Shown here piece by piece: positions 21,279 to 32,249 of a DNA stretch of 64,000 nucleotides. The stretch is taken from positions 13,541,475 to 13,605,474 of the forward strand of contig CAMGYJ010000008.1 in the NCBI GenBank assembly GCA_946122785.1, in the 5' to 3' direction. Both the position numbers and the translations under genes were made by a program. The first letter of the stretch is position 1, and every line of letters begins with the position of its first letter. The stretch is from Linum tenue. Its lineage: Eukaryota > Streptophyta > Magnoliopsida > Malpighiales > Linaceae. The notes below the pieces were generated by a model that did no database searches, was not told where the DNA came from, and saw only the letters and a list, made by a program, of their open reading frames with translations.

Positions 21279-22711
21279 ATTTGCCAACTACGAACCTCAC
21301 CGCCTCGTCAAGGAGGACCTATGGCTGCCATATTCCTATGATTAATTTCAATTAACACCAAGTTCGCCTAATGGATGAAGCTGATTTCCCATGGAATTCT
21401 AGGTCGCCCAAGACAGTGGCTCTCCTTTGTTATTGGTCCACTACTTTATATGGCCAACTCATACTCGTTTTCACAGCACTGAAGCAAGCTACCAGACAAG
21501 ATCCATAATGCCCCGAAGTTGGCTCACAATTTTGTTTGGAGAAAACGACGTGCGTTTTAGTTCCCTTCCACAAACCCGCAACATTGCTGAGCCAGAAGGA
21601 GGGAAGAAAAATAAATAAATCAACAACACTGCCGGGGCTTCGCGAATAACCAAATCGCGGCGTTGTGCTACTCTCGCAACACTGCGGCCCATCGCAACAC
21701 CGCTGTCTTGGCTCAAAAAGATATGTTAGTTATTATAATATACTTGTTATTTATAAAATAAAACCAACAGACTTGGCTTTTGTCATAGTTGGCCTTAACA
21801 GCTCGGTGCCGATAGTGTTCCTACACAGCTCCGTTTTTGATTTTTTTCTTCACTGCTGTTTTGGCCGCATACTCTCTCTCTCTTTTTTTTTTTTTTTAAC
21901 ACTGCTGCTCCTCTCGGAACAGACCTGGCGGTGGCAGCCCTCTTCCTGCAAAGATACGAACATGCTTCTCTATTGAGGTCCGAACTTCTCTCTTTTTCCC
22001 CTTTTTTTATTATATATTTTTTTTCAATGCTACTGTGATCTTTCAAACCTCTACAACTGTGATGTTTGGTCAAACCAACCTTGATTTGGTTTTATTTCCA
22101 CCTTGCACGATGGCCAAAACAACTCTGTCGTACCACAATACGGTTCCTTCAACACTGCTACATTTGGATTTATGATGTTCAACTCTAAAACAAAGTTGCA
22201 ACCCATCAACGTGGCAGCTAGTGCCACAGAGTTGTTTGAACTTCTTTTCCCGCAACGTTGCGACAAACCTCCACACCATGAGGAATTAAACAACGTTGTT
22301 TTCCTCAGCAAAGCTGTTCCTCCAAAAACAGCTTCTCTTTTTTTTTTTTTTTTTTTTAAACAACTTTGCTTCCCGACCATGTATTTTATTACTTTCGGGC
22401 AAGGATGTAGCCCATTTTTCCTGTGTTGTGGCCAAAATAATGTTGCTAGAAAGAAAACAATCAACACAACTTAATCCAACGACCATGATTGGTCATTTTT
22501 TTTACCGCAATAGTGTTACTTCTTCCACATGGCCGTAAAGCTATTTCTTACAAATCGGCTTCGATTTTTCAACAGTATTGTTCCAACAACATATTTTGGC
22601 CAAGTGCTATGTTTGGTCCTTCTTTCCTGATTAACCATTATAAAAAAAAATGAAAATTTAAGCCACATTTAATTCTTTGTCGATACTGTGACTATCTCGA
22701 CAACAAAGTAA
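21279..22711 (-). other. 3' non-coding region of the large element
   Basis: On the minus strand it has A runs and cores such as CAACGTTG and GCAGTGTTG. Near its start, ATGTGGCTTAAATT resembles the sequence after the ORF stop in the small elements. It directly follows the intron-like segment, so RT, RNase H and integrase are absent. No gene is seen in either direction. Confidence 0.65.
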
Positions 22712-23153
22712 CCGACGGACCATATTTAACAACTCTGGCCAAAAGAAAAAAATCGTTTAGCCAACACAAACATACACCAACGGCCTTGATTATGTTAATG
22801 CAATGCCGATAGTCTAAGTAGCTCAGTTACTCATGAATCCAAAATAAAAAGTGATAATTGGCTAAACAACATGATTGCAACATATCCATGCAATATTTCA
22901 TGACATGCATACGTAAAAAAAACTTTGTAGCCATTCAGAAGCATAGTTAACCCGTACCTGTCAGACTCCTGCAAACTGGCACTATGAAACTTGAATGTGG
23001 CTCCTCCTTCGCGTCAAGGTTGATTTCTTCCACAATGTCGCATGCATCACCACTACTTCCTCTCCTAATTTGTTACTCGCATCCTCGCCGTTGATCGGCA
23101 ACCCCTCCAGCAAGGCCGTGATTTCGGCCTTCTCCACCCTCTCTTGAGGTGGC
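22712..23153 (-). other. Post-protease linker and possible intron start
   Basis: After the TAA at 23156-23154, the Gag-Pro frame has a second TAA and then a coding-like stretch ending in EEINLDAKEEPHSSF, typical of the linker before RT in Tat elements. Another frame reads EITALLEGLPINGED, so a frameshift may lie between. At 22958/22957 there is CAG/GTACGG, a good splice-donor match, followed by T-rich, intron-like sequence down to 22712. Ogre-type elements are known to carry an intron between protease and RT. The acceptor side is not present, because pol is deleted. Confidence 0.45.
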
Positions 23154-26100
23154 TTACTCAAATTTTGGTGGACCACCTAATGCAAGCATTGATGGTCTCA
23201 CAATATCAGACAACGAGTTCAAGCACGCCTTACCCAACACTTTTGTGCTTGAAACTGCGACGTTGGTCGTTCCTCCATCCCCGCTCCTGATTTCGAGTGG
23301 TCCAAAATCTCCATGGTACAAATAAGCTTCAGCCACGTTGGCCCCAACGGCAAACGGCTTTGTGTCAGCCTGTACCACCTCAACAACACCGTCTTCATTC
23401 CAAAACATCAAACACTGATGCAGCGATGAAGGAATGCACTTGTTGGCGTGGATCCAATCCCGGCCAAGTAGTGCATTGCAGCTTATCATTCCATCCACGA
23501 CGAAGAAGGCACTCATCCGCTTCTGTGATCCAACTCCCACAACCACTGGGAGGATTCCCCGTGCAGAAGTGGACCCGCCATTGAAGCTTGTCACAAACAC
23601 TTCCGTTGGGATCAAGTCATTAGTGTTCTTGCCCAACTTCTTCAGCATCCTTGTTGGCGTCCCATTTACTGCAGCGCCATTGTCAACTAAGACTCTCGAC
23701 ATTGGTACGTCATCAAGTGTGGCCCTGATGTAGAGAGGCCTCAAATGACGCATCATTTTCGGCTCGGGCTCGTTAAAAACAACGACCATGTTTGATTCTT
23801 CACACGCGGTTCCTTCGTCCACGGCTTTCGCTTTCTCTTCTGCAGCCTGGATAGATTTCTCCAGCTTGTCGAAGTCCGATTCCCATGTGATATTCTCCAC
23901 CGGCACACTTGTTGACTCTTTCGGGCCTTGGTATAACACGTAAAAAGGATATCTTCCCTCATCTTCGCCTAGTGGCCCAACAGCTTTGTGGCCTGCTTCG
24001 TACAGCTCTTTCAGGATTCTCTGCGAACTCTTGTTCTGCCTGGCTGACTCTACTGCCAAGTCAATCCAACCATTCGTGCGGGCCATCATTGCACTCCACG
24101 GCTCAACCTCGATTGGCAGATCCGCAGACTCGCCAACCAGCTCTGCCGCAGCTGGCTCCTCATTCTCCTCCTCTAAAGTCAGTTGAGCAAAACCGCTCAC
24201 CAGCTCAGCAACGTTGACCTCTTGAGCAGCCTCGTCCAACTCCTCAACCTCCATCACGACCTCGCCATCCTCTCCCTGATTTTCCAAATCAATGTGGAAA
24301 ATCAAAGGCAAGATGTAATTGTTCACCACAACCGGTGGTAGACTTCCAAACTGGATCGTCATGGGTGCACCTTGGTTGTCATCATCGTCATCCTTGTTTT
24401 TCCGATCGAATTTCGACTTCGGCTCCTCCAATTCCAACATCTCCTCTTCGATGAGGGAGTCATCCAACTCAGCATCGTACTCGGCCTCCCCCGGGACTCC
24501 CTGATCGTTCCCGTCCAGGTTGTCCTCGACAACCTTTCCAGCACCGGCCACAGTCACTCTCAGACCCGTGGCAGGGTTGTCTACGTTCACATTTGCTTGC
24601 AAGTTTGCAATCCTCCTTCCTTGAGCATTCTTGCGGAGGTACCTTCGATACTGCGTCCTTGTCATCGCGTCAACCGCAATGGGCTGCTGACGACGAACGT
24701 CGTAGGTGTGCCACCCACCCCGTGGCACATTTGGCATCCTGAAGGTTCTCCTGACAGGTGGGGGACCCCTCACTGGTTGGGCAAGCCCAAAAGGTAGACT
24801 TTTGAAAGGCGGGGCACTTTGAGCAACCCACTGCCTACGCTGCCCTCTTCCCCACGCAGGTGCACGTACTCCTTCGACACTGCGTTCATATGAGGGGTAC
24901 CTCGGTCTGAACTGTCGTGGTCCCAATCTCTGCTGGACCGACTGGCTCGGTCCTGCTCCCCCAATGTTTAGCTTCCCGCGACACTGGGCACACAGCTTCT
25001 CTTCCTCAGTTGGGTCCAAGCGTGGCCCCTCCTGCACTTGGGAGGATGAAGCTCCCTGGGCCACATCAGAACTACCACTCGGCGGTGGCGTTGTATCTAC
25101 CACCAGCTTGAAACGCGGCAGGTTGATCTTAGAGAAGTCGGGATTGACCATGTTGACACCGACAACGTTTGGGAATGGGTCTGTGTCAACAATCATGGCC
25201 TCCTTCCTCGGCTCTGGGAACTTGAACCGACCTTTCTCAATTGCATCCTGCACAACATTGCGAAACACCACACACATGTTAGTTGAATGAGATGCACTGT
25301 TGTGCCATTTACAGTATCGTTTCCCTTTTAATTTTTCAGCTGGCGGGATAGTATGCCCCCCAGTCAACTTAATTTGACCATCTTTGTAAAGCTGGTCGAA
25401 AATCAGTTCCGATTTTGAGATATCAAAGGAATATTTTCTAGTTTGAATCGGAGCACGATTGGGCTTTCCACCTTGTGGTTCCCCCTCGGCCTTGGCTAGA
25501 GAAGCACACACATATGGCTTCCCCTGCACAATCTCGGCCAAATCAACTTCAACTTCGTCAACATCGTTGCCGACGTTATTCACACCATAGTTTTCAAAAT
25601 TAGGGAAATATTGTCCGCGAGAGCCACTTCTCTTATGTTCTTCTTCACGGAGAAGAGATTCATATCTAACAGCGCAGGACATCAATTGAAACAAATCAGA
25701 AAACTCCCTATCTTGAAACTTTTTACGAAGTTCAAAATTCAATCCACCCTGGGCCAGTTTAACAAACTCGCGTTCTGTCAAGTTCACAAAACAGCGATTT
25801 CTTGCATTTTTAAAGTTCGTTAAAAAGTGTTCCACTGTTTCTCCTGGCTGTTGGCGCATTCGTGCCAAGTCTGCCATTGTCACCTCTGGCTCAGAACGGT
25901 AAAACTGGGCATGGAACATTTGTTCCATTTGCTGCCAAGTTTGAACCGAGTTCGATGGCAAATTGACGTACCACGCGAATGCGGGACCGGTCAACGAGTT
26001 GCCAAACAAACGCAACTTCAAGAAATCATTCACATCACCACACTGAACCGTGAATCGTCCAACATGCTCGACGGTGGACTGATCCCCAGTCCCGCTGAAG

Positions 26101-27059
26101 GTGATGAAATCAGGCACGCGAAAACCACGTGGAAAGGGGTAGTATCTATCAACCCAATCCGGATATGGTTTTCGATACACCGGCGGCATCGCTGGTCTAA
26201 TCCCTAAACCAAACTGATCCGCCAGCATCTGTGCTACTTGATCTCGAATCGCATTAACGTCTTGCCCCCCGAGTTGCCCCCCTTGTGGTATGAATCCACC
26301 AGGATCCATGCCAAGCCCGTTTGGAGGCGGAGGCACGTTTTGTGGGTAGCCGCGTGGCGGAACATGATCATTGTTGATCGTTCCTCCACCACCAGCACCG
26401 CTCATCGGAGCCACGTAAGGTCTGGCCTCCGGAATATTTTGTGGACCCCCACCGTGAAACGGCGGTGGTTCAACCCGAGTGTGAGCGGCAGTGCTAGTCT
26501 CGCCAAGATTAACTCGCGGAGTTGGTGGGTTCAACACCGGTGTCGGCGAAGCTCCTTGTCTTGGCGGACTAATTCGAGCACTGTTGTTTGGAAAACCAGT
26601 TTCGCTGTTTAAATTGTTTTCACCGTTTAGCGGCAAATCCCTAGGTTGCGTTACTGGTCTACCCAAGAGCTCCCTGATTTCATTCATATCACGTAGATTT
26701 TTATCCCCGAAAACATCAAAATCATGTCTGTTTTTAGTCACAACTTCAAAGAGTTGGCCTAAACGCCTATCAACACGAGACTCAAGAGAATCATGTCGTG
26801 CAGTTAAAGCGTCAAAACGTTGATTTACCTCGCCTTTGAAGCCTGCGAACTCATTGTTGAGGCTAGCAAACATGCGACGGTTCTCCTCCATGAAATGGCG
26901 GATTGACAAATCTCCAGTCGGCCCAGCTGTGGACGGCGGATTCTCGGACCCGCCGATGTCTTCAGCACCGATTCCTTGGCCTCCTTCAATGTTGGCCACA
27001 TGTTCCTCCACGATTCCGGGCGGAACATCCCCTTCCGGATTCCTTCGTCGCGGAGCCAT
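23154..27059 (-). CDS. Gag-protease polyprotein, Ty3/gypsy Tat-like
   Basis: 1301 residues. The ATG at 27059 is chosen because it lies 12 bases after the PBS, like the ORF starts of the small elements; the frame is open further upstream. Order of regions: charged N-terminus (MAPRRRNPEGD); probable coiled coil at about 50-118; proline/glycine-rich linker to about 290; Gag capsid-type domain at about 300-475 (YPFPRGF, FAWY, QFY); degenerate zinc knuckle CKWHNSASHSTNMC at 583-596; CAQC at 690-693; acidic region at about 865-975; aspartic protease with VDNGAAVN (catalytic Asp about 1126) and LLGRDW at about 1197. It would form the virus-like particle and process the polyprotein. The frame ends shortly after protease; no RT or integrase follows. 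It is intact over its length, so it may still supply Gag. Confidence 0.85.
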   Translation of the reverse strand: MAPRRRNPEGDVPPGIVEEHVANIEGGQGIGAEDIGGSENPPSTAGPTGDLSIRHFMEENRRMFASLNNEFAGFKGEVNQRFDALTARHDSLESRVDRRLGQLFEVVTKNRHDFDVFGDKNLRDMNEIRELLGRPVTQPRDLPLNGENNLNSETGFPNNSARISPPRQGASPTPVLNPPTPRVNLGETSTAAHTRVEPPPFHGGGPQNIPEARPYVAPMSGAGGGGTINNDHVPPRGYPQNVPPPPNGLGMDPGGFIPQGGQLGGQDVNAIRDQVAQMLADQFGLGIRPAMPPVYRKPYPDWVDRYYPFPRGFRVPDFITFSGTGDQSTVEHVGRFTVQCGDVNDFLKLRLFGNSLTGPAFAWYVNLPSNSVQTWQQMEQMFHAQFYRSEPEVTMADLARMRQQPGETVEHFLTNFKNARNRCFVNLTEREFVKLAQGGLNFELRKKFQDREFSDLFQLMSCAVRYESLLREEEHKRSGSRGQYFPNFENYGVNNVGNDVDEVEVDLAEIVQGKPYVCASLAKAEGEPQGGKPNRAPIQTRKYSFDISKSELIFDQLYKDGQIKLTGGHTIPPAEKLKGKRYCKWHNSASHSTNMCVVFRNVVQDAIEKGRFKFPEPRKEAMIVDTDPFPNVVGVNMVNPDFSKINLPRFKLVVDTTPPPSGSSDVAQGASSSQVQEGPRLDPTEEEKLCAQCRGKLNIGGAGPSQSVQQRLGPRQFRPRYPSYERSVEGVRAPAWGRGQRRQWVAQSAPPFKSLPFGLAQPVRGPPPVRRTFRMPNVPRGGWHTYDVRRQQPIAVDAMTRTQYRRYLRKNAQGRRIANLQANVNVDNPATGLRVTVAGAGKVVEDNLDGNDQGVPGEAEYDAELDDSLIEEEMLELEEPKSKFDRKNKDDDDDNQGAPMTIQFGSLPPVVVNNYILPLIFHIDLENQGEDGEVVMEVEELDEAAQEVNVAELVSGFAQLTLEEENEEPAAAELVGESADLPIEVEPWSAMMARTNGWIDLAVESARQNKSSQRILKELYEAGHKAVGPLGEDEGRYPFYVLYQGPKESTSVPVENITWESDFDKLEKSIQAAEEKAKAVDEGTACEESNMVVVFNEPEPKMMRHLRPLYIRATLDDVPMSRVLVDNGAAVNGTPTRMLKKLGKNTNDLIPTEVFVTSFNGGSTSARGILPVVVGVGSQKRMSAFFVVDGMISCNALLGRDWIHANKCIPSSLHQCLMFWNEDGVVEVVQADTKPFAVGANVAEAYLYHGDFGPLEIRSGDGGTTNVAVSSTKVLGKACLNSLSDIVRPSMLALGGPPKFE

Positions 27060-27071
27060 TCGAACACACGC

Positions 27072-27089
27072 GTCCCACCAGGTGTGCCA
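27072..27089 (-). promoter_or_regulatory. Primer-binding site, tRNA-Arg(UCU)
   Basis: On the minus strand, TGGCACACCTGGTGGGAC lies three bases after the LTR end and 12 bases before the gag ATG. It has the normal 18-nt length. Confidence 0.75.
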
Positions 27090-27530
27090 ATTTGTTTCGT
27101 TGGCGAAACTCGCGTGTTCAATGTGCACTGGTTTCAAGTAAACACAAACACGAAATCAGACAAAATCGTCAAATATCCGCCGCCGGTGTCGGCGCCGTTG
27201 ATTTGATCGATTAAAACAGAAACAAAGACGATCGTCAAATGGCCGCCGCCGGTGTCGGCGTCGTTGATTCGATCGATACACCTTTGACTTCTAATCAAAC
27301 GATTGTGGGTTCGGGTCCCACCAGGTGTGCCAATTTGTTTCGTTGGCGAAACTCGCGTGTTCAATGTGCACTGGTTTCAAGTAAACACAAACACGAAATC
27401 AGACAAAATCGTCAAATATCCGCCGCCGGTGTCGGCGCCGTTGATTTGATCGATTAAAACAGAAACAAAGACGATCGTCAAATGGCCGCCGCCGGTGTCG
27501 GCGTCGTTGATTCGATCGATACACCTTTGA
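27089..27530 (-). repeat. 243-bp tandem LTR-end units
   Basis: CAATTTGTTTCGTTGGCG begins at 27088 and again at 27331. Each unit has the LTR terminus, two modules with GATCAAATCAAC or its variant, and, between units, the 48-nt tRNA complement. The two units look almost identical, apart from a missing T in the second tRNA relic (CTTTGACTCTAATC at about 27528). Confidence 0.8.
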
Positions 27531-27872
27531 CTCTAATCAAACAACTGTTACTCGGTTCACACCTCTCCAAACTACGTTCGAACGAGGGTGTTCGAATAAA
27601 CAGAAAATCGAACCAGGAGTGTTCTAAGTTACGTTACCTCTACTCCTATGGAGGTTCCTCTGGAGAGCTCCGCGACTACGACTACAAGCTACGATCTACG
27701 ACTCTGCAAAGGAGTTCTTTGACAGAGCGGTTCTACGAACTAGAGAGAGAAAAGTTAAAATCTGCGACGGTGCAGTTTGTGATTTGATTTTGCCGTCTTG
27801 AGCTTCTCTCTCTTCCCAATCTTTATACTTTGCACTTCTCCCCGTCGTAGTAACTGCCTTGGCGCCTTTGTC
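27090..27872 (-). mobile_element. 3' part of the upstream LTR of the large element
   Basis: On the minus strand it ends CCAACGAAACA. It contains two tandem terminal units (about 243 bp apart) separated by an extended tRNA complement. Upstream it is homologous to 37480-37930. It is cut at about 27872, where an A ORF begins in the opposite direction at a short shared sequence (TCCCACACGTACCTG-like). Confidence 0.75.
27285..27332 (-). other. Extended tRNA-Arg(UCU) complement (48 nt)
   Basis: On the plus strand this reads as the 3' half of tRNA-Arg(UCU): GACTTCTAATCAAACG, GTGGGTTCGGGTCCCACC, AGGTGTGCCA. The anticodon loop CTTCTAA has anticodon TCT. It ends at the same tRNA position as the copies at 6332 and 33497. 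Confidence 0.75.
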
Positions 27873-27880
27873 TCCCACAC

Positions 27881-29356
27881 GTACCTGTGGAGGAGGAGGC
27901 GCCCGACATCGAAGTTGGTCAGGCGAACGGGGCAGATAGGCGTACTCAAGGGATGGAAGAGCGGCTACATGATGAAATCCTGTATCTACGTCAATCCATG
28001 GAGGAGTTTCGCCAATCCATGAAGGAGTTTCACCAAGAGGTAAATCTCCAATTTGATAATCTTGAAAAGAAAATGGATAAGTTTGAAAACAACATAGATC
28101 GATGGTTTGATAAGTTGGATGACTGTGTTTCTGATTTTAGTATGTCAATACATAGAGCCACATGTGATTTTGATGTGTTTAAATCTGAACCCATGTCTGT
28201 TGCGTGCGATGATTTGATGGTTGATCGGCTAGCCAAGGTCAACCAAACGCCATCGACGAGTATGGCTACAACATTGTTGCCAGAAACAAGGAATCCCAAT
28301 GTGTCTTTTCCAGTGAACAACAATGTTCTAAAGGACACACCAATTGGAAGTGGCTTGCAGAAGCCACTACAAAGAAGTCAGTATCGACTTACTTCTTGTA
28401 AGATTGAAAACAAGAACCAGGGTCGAGAACCTTGTTATAATCACGTCGAGCATGGCAAGCTCACGTATGATGGGTTGTTCAAGCAACATCGCAATGGTGT
28501 TCAATCTAAACCGCTAGGGGGGCATGAGATCCCACTGCAAGGCGGGTTGAAGGAGAAACAATATCACAAGTGGCGAAGCAGTTTGCCACATCCACCCTGT
28601 TCTAGGAAAAAGCATATGTGGGTTGCCACAAATACTATTCAATATGGAGGTGGTGATCACGTGAAAACCCCCAAGGCCACGAAAGTTGGTGTAACTTACC
28701 TAGATCCTTCGTGTAAATTGTCCCCAAAGCCGCCACCGAGTGAAGTGGGGGGCAAGTTCAAGCAAGCCCGACATGGAGTTGCCACACCAGTGTCGAGGAG
28801 GAACAAGTCTGCTATGAATGGCGGATTGGGGGCAAAGTACCATGGCCAACAAACTCCAGTCTCACGCAAGAGTTCAAAAGATGCAAAGTTGTTGTGTGAT
28901 AAGTGCAAAGATCATGGTCGTGGTAAACAACATACCAACACACATGTTGATGGAGCTCGTAAGTCTCGGCGCTCAAACTCCCAACAACATTGTGAGAGCG
29001 TGCAGCTAACAAAACCAGACCGGTCTAGGCAAGCAATGCCGCATGGTCGACTTGACAAGACAAAGATGCCAAAAAAGGTGAATGTCTTGCCGAAAGCAAA
29101 GACCACTGGTGATTTTCTCTGCCACGACCCTGTGGCTAAGATGAAGCCAAATCGAGCTTGTGGAATTTCAAACCAAGGTGTTCGAGCTCGACGAACTGGA
29201 GAGCTACAAACCACCATTGATTCCAAGACATCAAAACCAACGCGTGTGAAGCCAGTTGTGATGAATCATGGACTTTACGGATGGCTTGGTTGGTTTGATC
29301 CATGGGGTTGGCAGTGGGTGTGGACTTTCGGCATAATGATTTATGCCAAAGTCTAG
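27881..29356 (+). pseudogene. A-type Gag-derived ORF, 5'-truncated
   Basis: The ORF lacks its PBS, the ACG codon and about the first 14 codons; it is joined at about 27873 to an inverted LTR. From the first in-frame ATG (27953) 467 codons remain, the same protein as in the tandem A copies at 55756 and 59568. The coiled coil, zinc-knuckle-like block, LCDKC pair and Trp-rich tail are all present. It has no LTR promoter in its own direction nearby. Confidence 0.7.
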
Positions 29357-30206
29357 CCGTTATTTATTTATTTAGATATTATTAAGTAAATAGAGTGTGG
29401 CTAATTTAGGCCACGAGAAAATTACTATATATATGAAAAGTAGCATGGCGAAGCTTGCCGCATCGTTGCGAACAATATTAAATTTTTAGATTGGGTCGCT
29501 TTGGCGGAAAATTAAAAAAAAAAAAAAAAAAAATTGCAGGCCTGGTGCTAGCAGCGCTGGTAGCGGGAAAAATATTAAAAAAAAAAAAAAATCTCAGTTC
29601 CGGCCAAAGCAGCCCTGAAAAAAAAAAAAAAAAAAAGAGAAAAAAAGGCAGAGGGGTGGCGGCAACTCAGCCCACCATAAAAAAAAAAAAAAAAAAAAAT
29701 TTATAGTACATGCAGCGCTGGCCGCTCATCCGGTAGAAAAAAAAAAAAACTTCAGTAGCTTTGGGGAAGAGGCCGCCAGGTCTGAGAAGAAAAAAAAAAA
29801 AAAAAAAAAAAAAAATTTTTTGCAGGCAGAGCTGCCGCTGTTGCTAGCAGCGCTGGGGAAAAACATATAATAAAAAAAAAAAAAAAAATTGGCAGCCAGC
29901 GCTGCCGCTAGCAGGCATGATAATAAAAAAAGAAAAAAAAAATTTAAATTAATAATAATTTTGTTTGCATGCAGCGCTGGCGGTGCCGGTCAACAGCTCT
30001 GGAAAAAAAAAAAAAAAATTCCTCAGGGCTGTTACCAACAGCCCTGAACCAAAAAAAAAAATAAAATAATAATCAATACTGCGGATCCAGAGACGCAAAG
30101 GCAAAAGAATTACAAGGCCCCTTTTGATAGTTTTCCTAATCTAAGTATCTTTGCCTAGACGTGTTTCATGAATTTTCTAGGGCAAAATTGATTTAATTAT
30201 TAAAGT
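29357..30206 (+). other. 3' non-coding region of A element
   Basis: A GTGGC/GCCAC hairpin lies after the stop. A runs of up to about 29 bases alternate with CAGCGCTG, CAGGCCTG, CAGCCCTG and GCTGCCGC. Nearly identical to 57274-58127. No gene is seen. Confidence 0.75.
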
Positions 30207-30300
30207 AATTTTAGGTGATTTGTATTGTGTCAACAACTTAGTTCATAAGAATTACTTCTTATAAACTAAGTTGTGGGGGGCATTGTTTACACCTAAAATT
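30207..30300 (+). promoter_or_regulatory. Polypurine tract, variant inverted repeat
   Basis: The inner stem here is ACAACTTAGTT/AACTAAGTTGT, against ACAATTTGGTT/AACCAAATTGT elsewhere. Both sides changed, so pairing is kept. An extra inner hairpin ATAAGAA/TTCTTAT is present. The LTR starts TGTTTACACC. Confidence 0.75.
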
Positions 30301-31613
30301 ATTTTGGCTTGAATTCAATGCCGTAATAATGAGTCTCGGCATTTAATTCGATATCGCATGGCCAAAACGATGTCGTTTGGAGTCGAGCGGCACCGCGGAG
30401 AGTTAAAACGGTACCGCGTGGAGACAAGCGGCATCGCGGAGAGTTAAAACGATACCGCGAAACAAAAAAGCGGTACCGCAAGGAAGCTCAGCGGTACCGC
30501 GACAAAAAACAACACTGCCGGAAAATAAGATGGGGCCGCGCATTTAGTTGGTGTTGGAGAAGGAGTTTTGTTTACAATTAATTAATATTTTTTTTTCCTT
30601 GTTGGAAGGGGAAAATCGGTACCGCATGGAGATAAGCGGCATCGCGGAGAGTTAAAACGGTACCGCGGATTTAAAAACGATGCCGCGAGAGCCTGGTAAG
30701 CGGTACCGATTAAATAAATAAAAAACCATATTGGGTAAGTGACCAAAATTCGCCAGCCCAATGCGAGTGCAGACTCGCGGCGGTTCCATGAATTGATATT
30801 TTTTGGTTATGTTAGCGGTGTCGTTTAATTAAAAACGGTACCGCGAGCAAGCCCAACGGTACCGCTATACTAGCAAACGACAGTGTTTAATAATAAACAG
30901 TGTCGCGGAAGAAAAAAACAAACGGAGCTGTTTGGGAAAGGAAACGACATCGCAGGATCATGAAAACAACTCACGTAAAGTTCACGCGAAGCAGTTTGAG
31001 GAGCGAAGCGGTTGAGACACGTGGGATTTCACAACGGAGCAGTTGAGGAAGCGGTTCCACCGAGCGTGAAGACTACGAAGCAGTTTTTCGAATAAAAGCA
31101 GTGGAGCAAGGAGAGAGAAAGGACAACCAAATCAACACAGAAACACATCTGTCAAACTTTACCTTTTCCCTGTAACTCCTTCGCGGAGCTCTCCTTCCAG
31201 GAAGGATCTCCATAGTTGTAGTCTTAGTCGTAGTCGCGGAGCTCTCCACAGGAATCTCCATAGGAGTAGCGGTAGCGTAGATTCCTCAAAAACTCAAACA
31301 CCCTCGTTCGAACGTAGTTTGGAGAGGTGCGAACCGTAGTCACGGTCGCGTTGGTTAGAAGTCAGAGGTGCATCGATCAAATCAACACCGCCCGGTGGTG
31401 GATATTTGACGGTCACGTTGATTTCACCATTCAGAGGTGCATCGATCAAATCAACACCGCCCGGTGGATATTTGACGATCGTCATCGAATTCAGCAAGCA
31501 GCGGTGCATTCGATCAAACGGCACCGCAAGAGTTTCCATCGTGAAACATCAAATCAACATCGCCGGAAACGAATTCGGCACCGGCGGTGGCATTTGGTTT
31601 TTGCGAGGAAACA
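30284..31613 (+). mobile_element. LTR 8 (A-type, complete)
   Basis: It starts TGTTTACACC and ends GAGGAAACA. It is about 1330 bp and nearly identical to LTR 17 (58205). It has CGRYRYCG octamers, GAATAAAAGCAG at about 31090 (possible TATA-like or poly(A) signal), a GGTTAGAAGTCAGAGGTG relic at about 31350 and two modules. Confidence 0.85.
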
Positions 31614-31616
31614 TTT

Positions 31617-31677
31617 TGGCACGCCCGATGGGATTCGAACCCACAATCCCCTGATTAGAAGTCAGATGCCTTAATCC
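31617..31677 (+). other. Longest tRNA-Arg(UCU) complement (about 61 nt)
   Basis: It starts as the PBS and runs through T arm, variable region, anticodon arm (CTGATTAGAAGTCAG keeps a perfect anticodon stem) and into the D-arm side (ATGCCTTAATCC). It is less mutated than the 48-nt copies. It then passes into an inverted LTR piece. The 5' acceptor strand is missing, so it is not a tRNA gene. Confidence 0.8.
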
Positions 31678-31723
31678 TTTTCCAACACCAATACCAAAAC
31701 GCGCGGCCCCCATCTTGTTTTCC
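31678..31723 (-). mobile_element. Inverted 46-bp LTR fragment
   Basis: The plus strand reads TTTTCCAACACCAATACC and CGCGCGGCCCCCATC, the complement of an LTR segment with GGTATTGGTGTTGGAAAA. It lies between the tRNA complement and a forward LTR fragment and looks like a template-switch product. Confidence 0.7.
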
Positions 31724-32215
31724 AGTGAACGGTGTCGTAGGGAGTCGAGCGGTGTCGCGGGAAACAAAAAACGGTACCGCAAGTAAGCCCAGCGGTACCG
31801 CAACATTGGAAACGACACCGCTTGCCGAAAATAAAAAAGGGTCGTGCGTTTAATGGGGTTGGAGGAGGAGTTTTGATTATTTGATTATTATTTTTTATTC
31901 CTTGGGAGAAGCGGCACCGCGGGGAGTTAAAACGGTACCGCAAGGAAGCTCAGCGGTACCGCGGTACTGGAAACGATACCGAAAATCAAAAGGGGGCCGC
32001 GCGGTTAGTAGGGTATTGGAAAAGGAGTTTTGTTTATAATTAATTATTGTTATTTTTATTCCTTGTTGGATGGGGAGAAGCGGTACCGCGGAGAGCTAAA
32101 ACGGTGCCGCGGAATTAAAAACAGTACCGCAAGGAAGCTCAGCGGTACCGCAACATTGAAAACGACACCGCCGGAAAATAAGAACGTGCGTTTTGGTATT
32201 GGTGTTGGAAAAGGA

Positions 32216-32249
<34 letters not shown>

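Noticed and set aside
23297..27214. Several plus-strand frames of 60-140 codons opposite gag
   Set aside because: They are shadow frames of the minus-strand gag-pro ORF.
27285..27332. tRNA-Arg gene on the plus strand
   Set aside because: Only the 3' half of the tRNA is present, with encoded CCA (plant nuclear tRNA genes do not encode CCA), and it lies exactly where a PBS should be.
29491..29706. Lys-rich small proteins in the 3' regions
   Set aside because: They are translations of A runs, their frame changes with run length between copies, and there is no start context or family resemblance.
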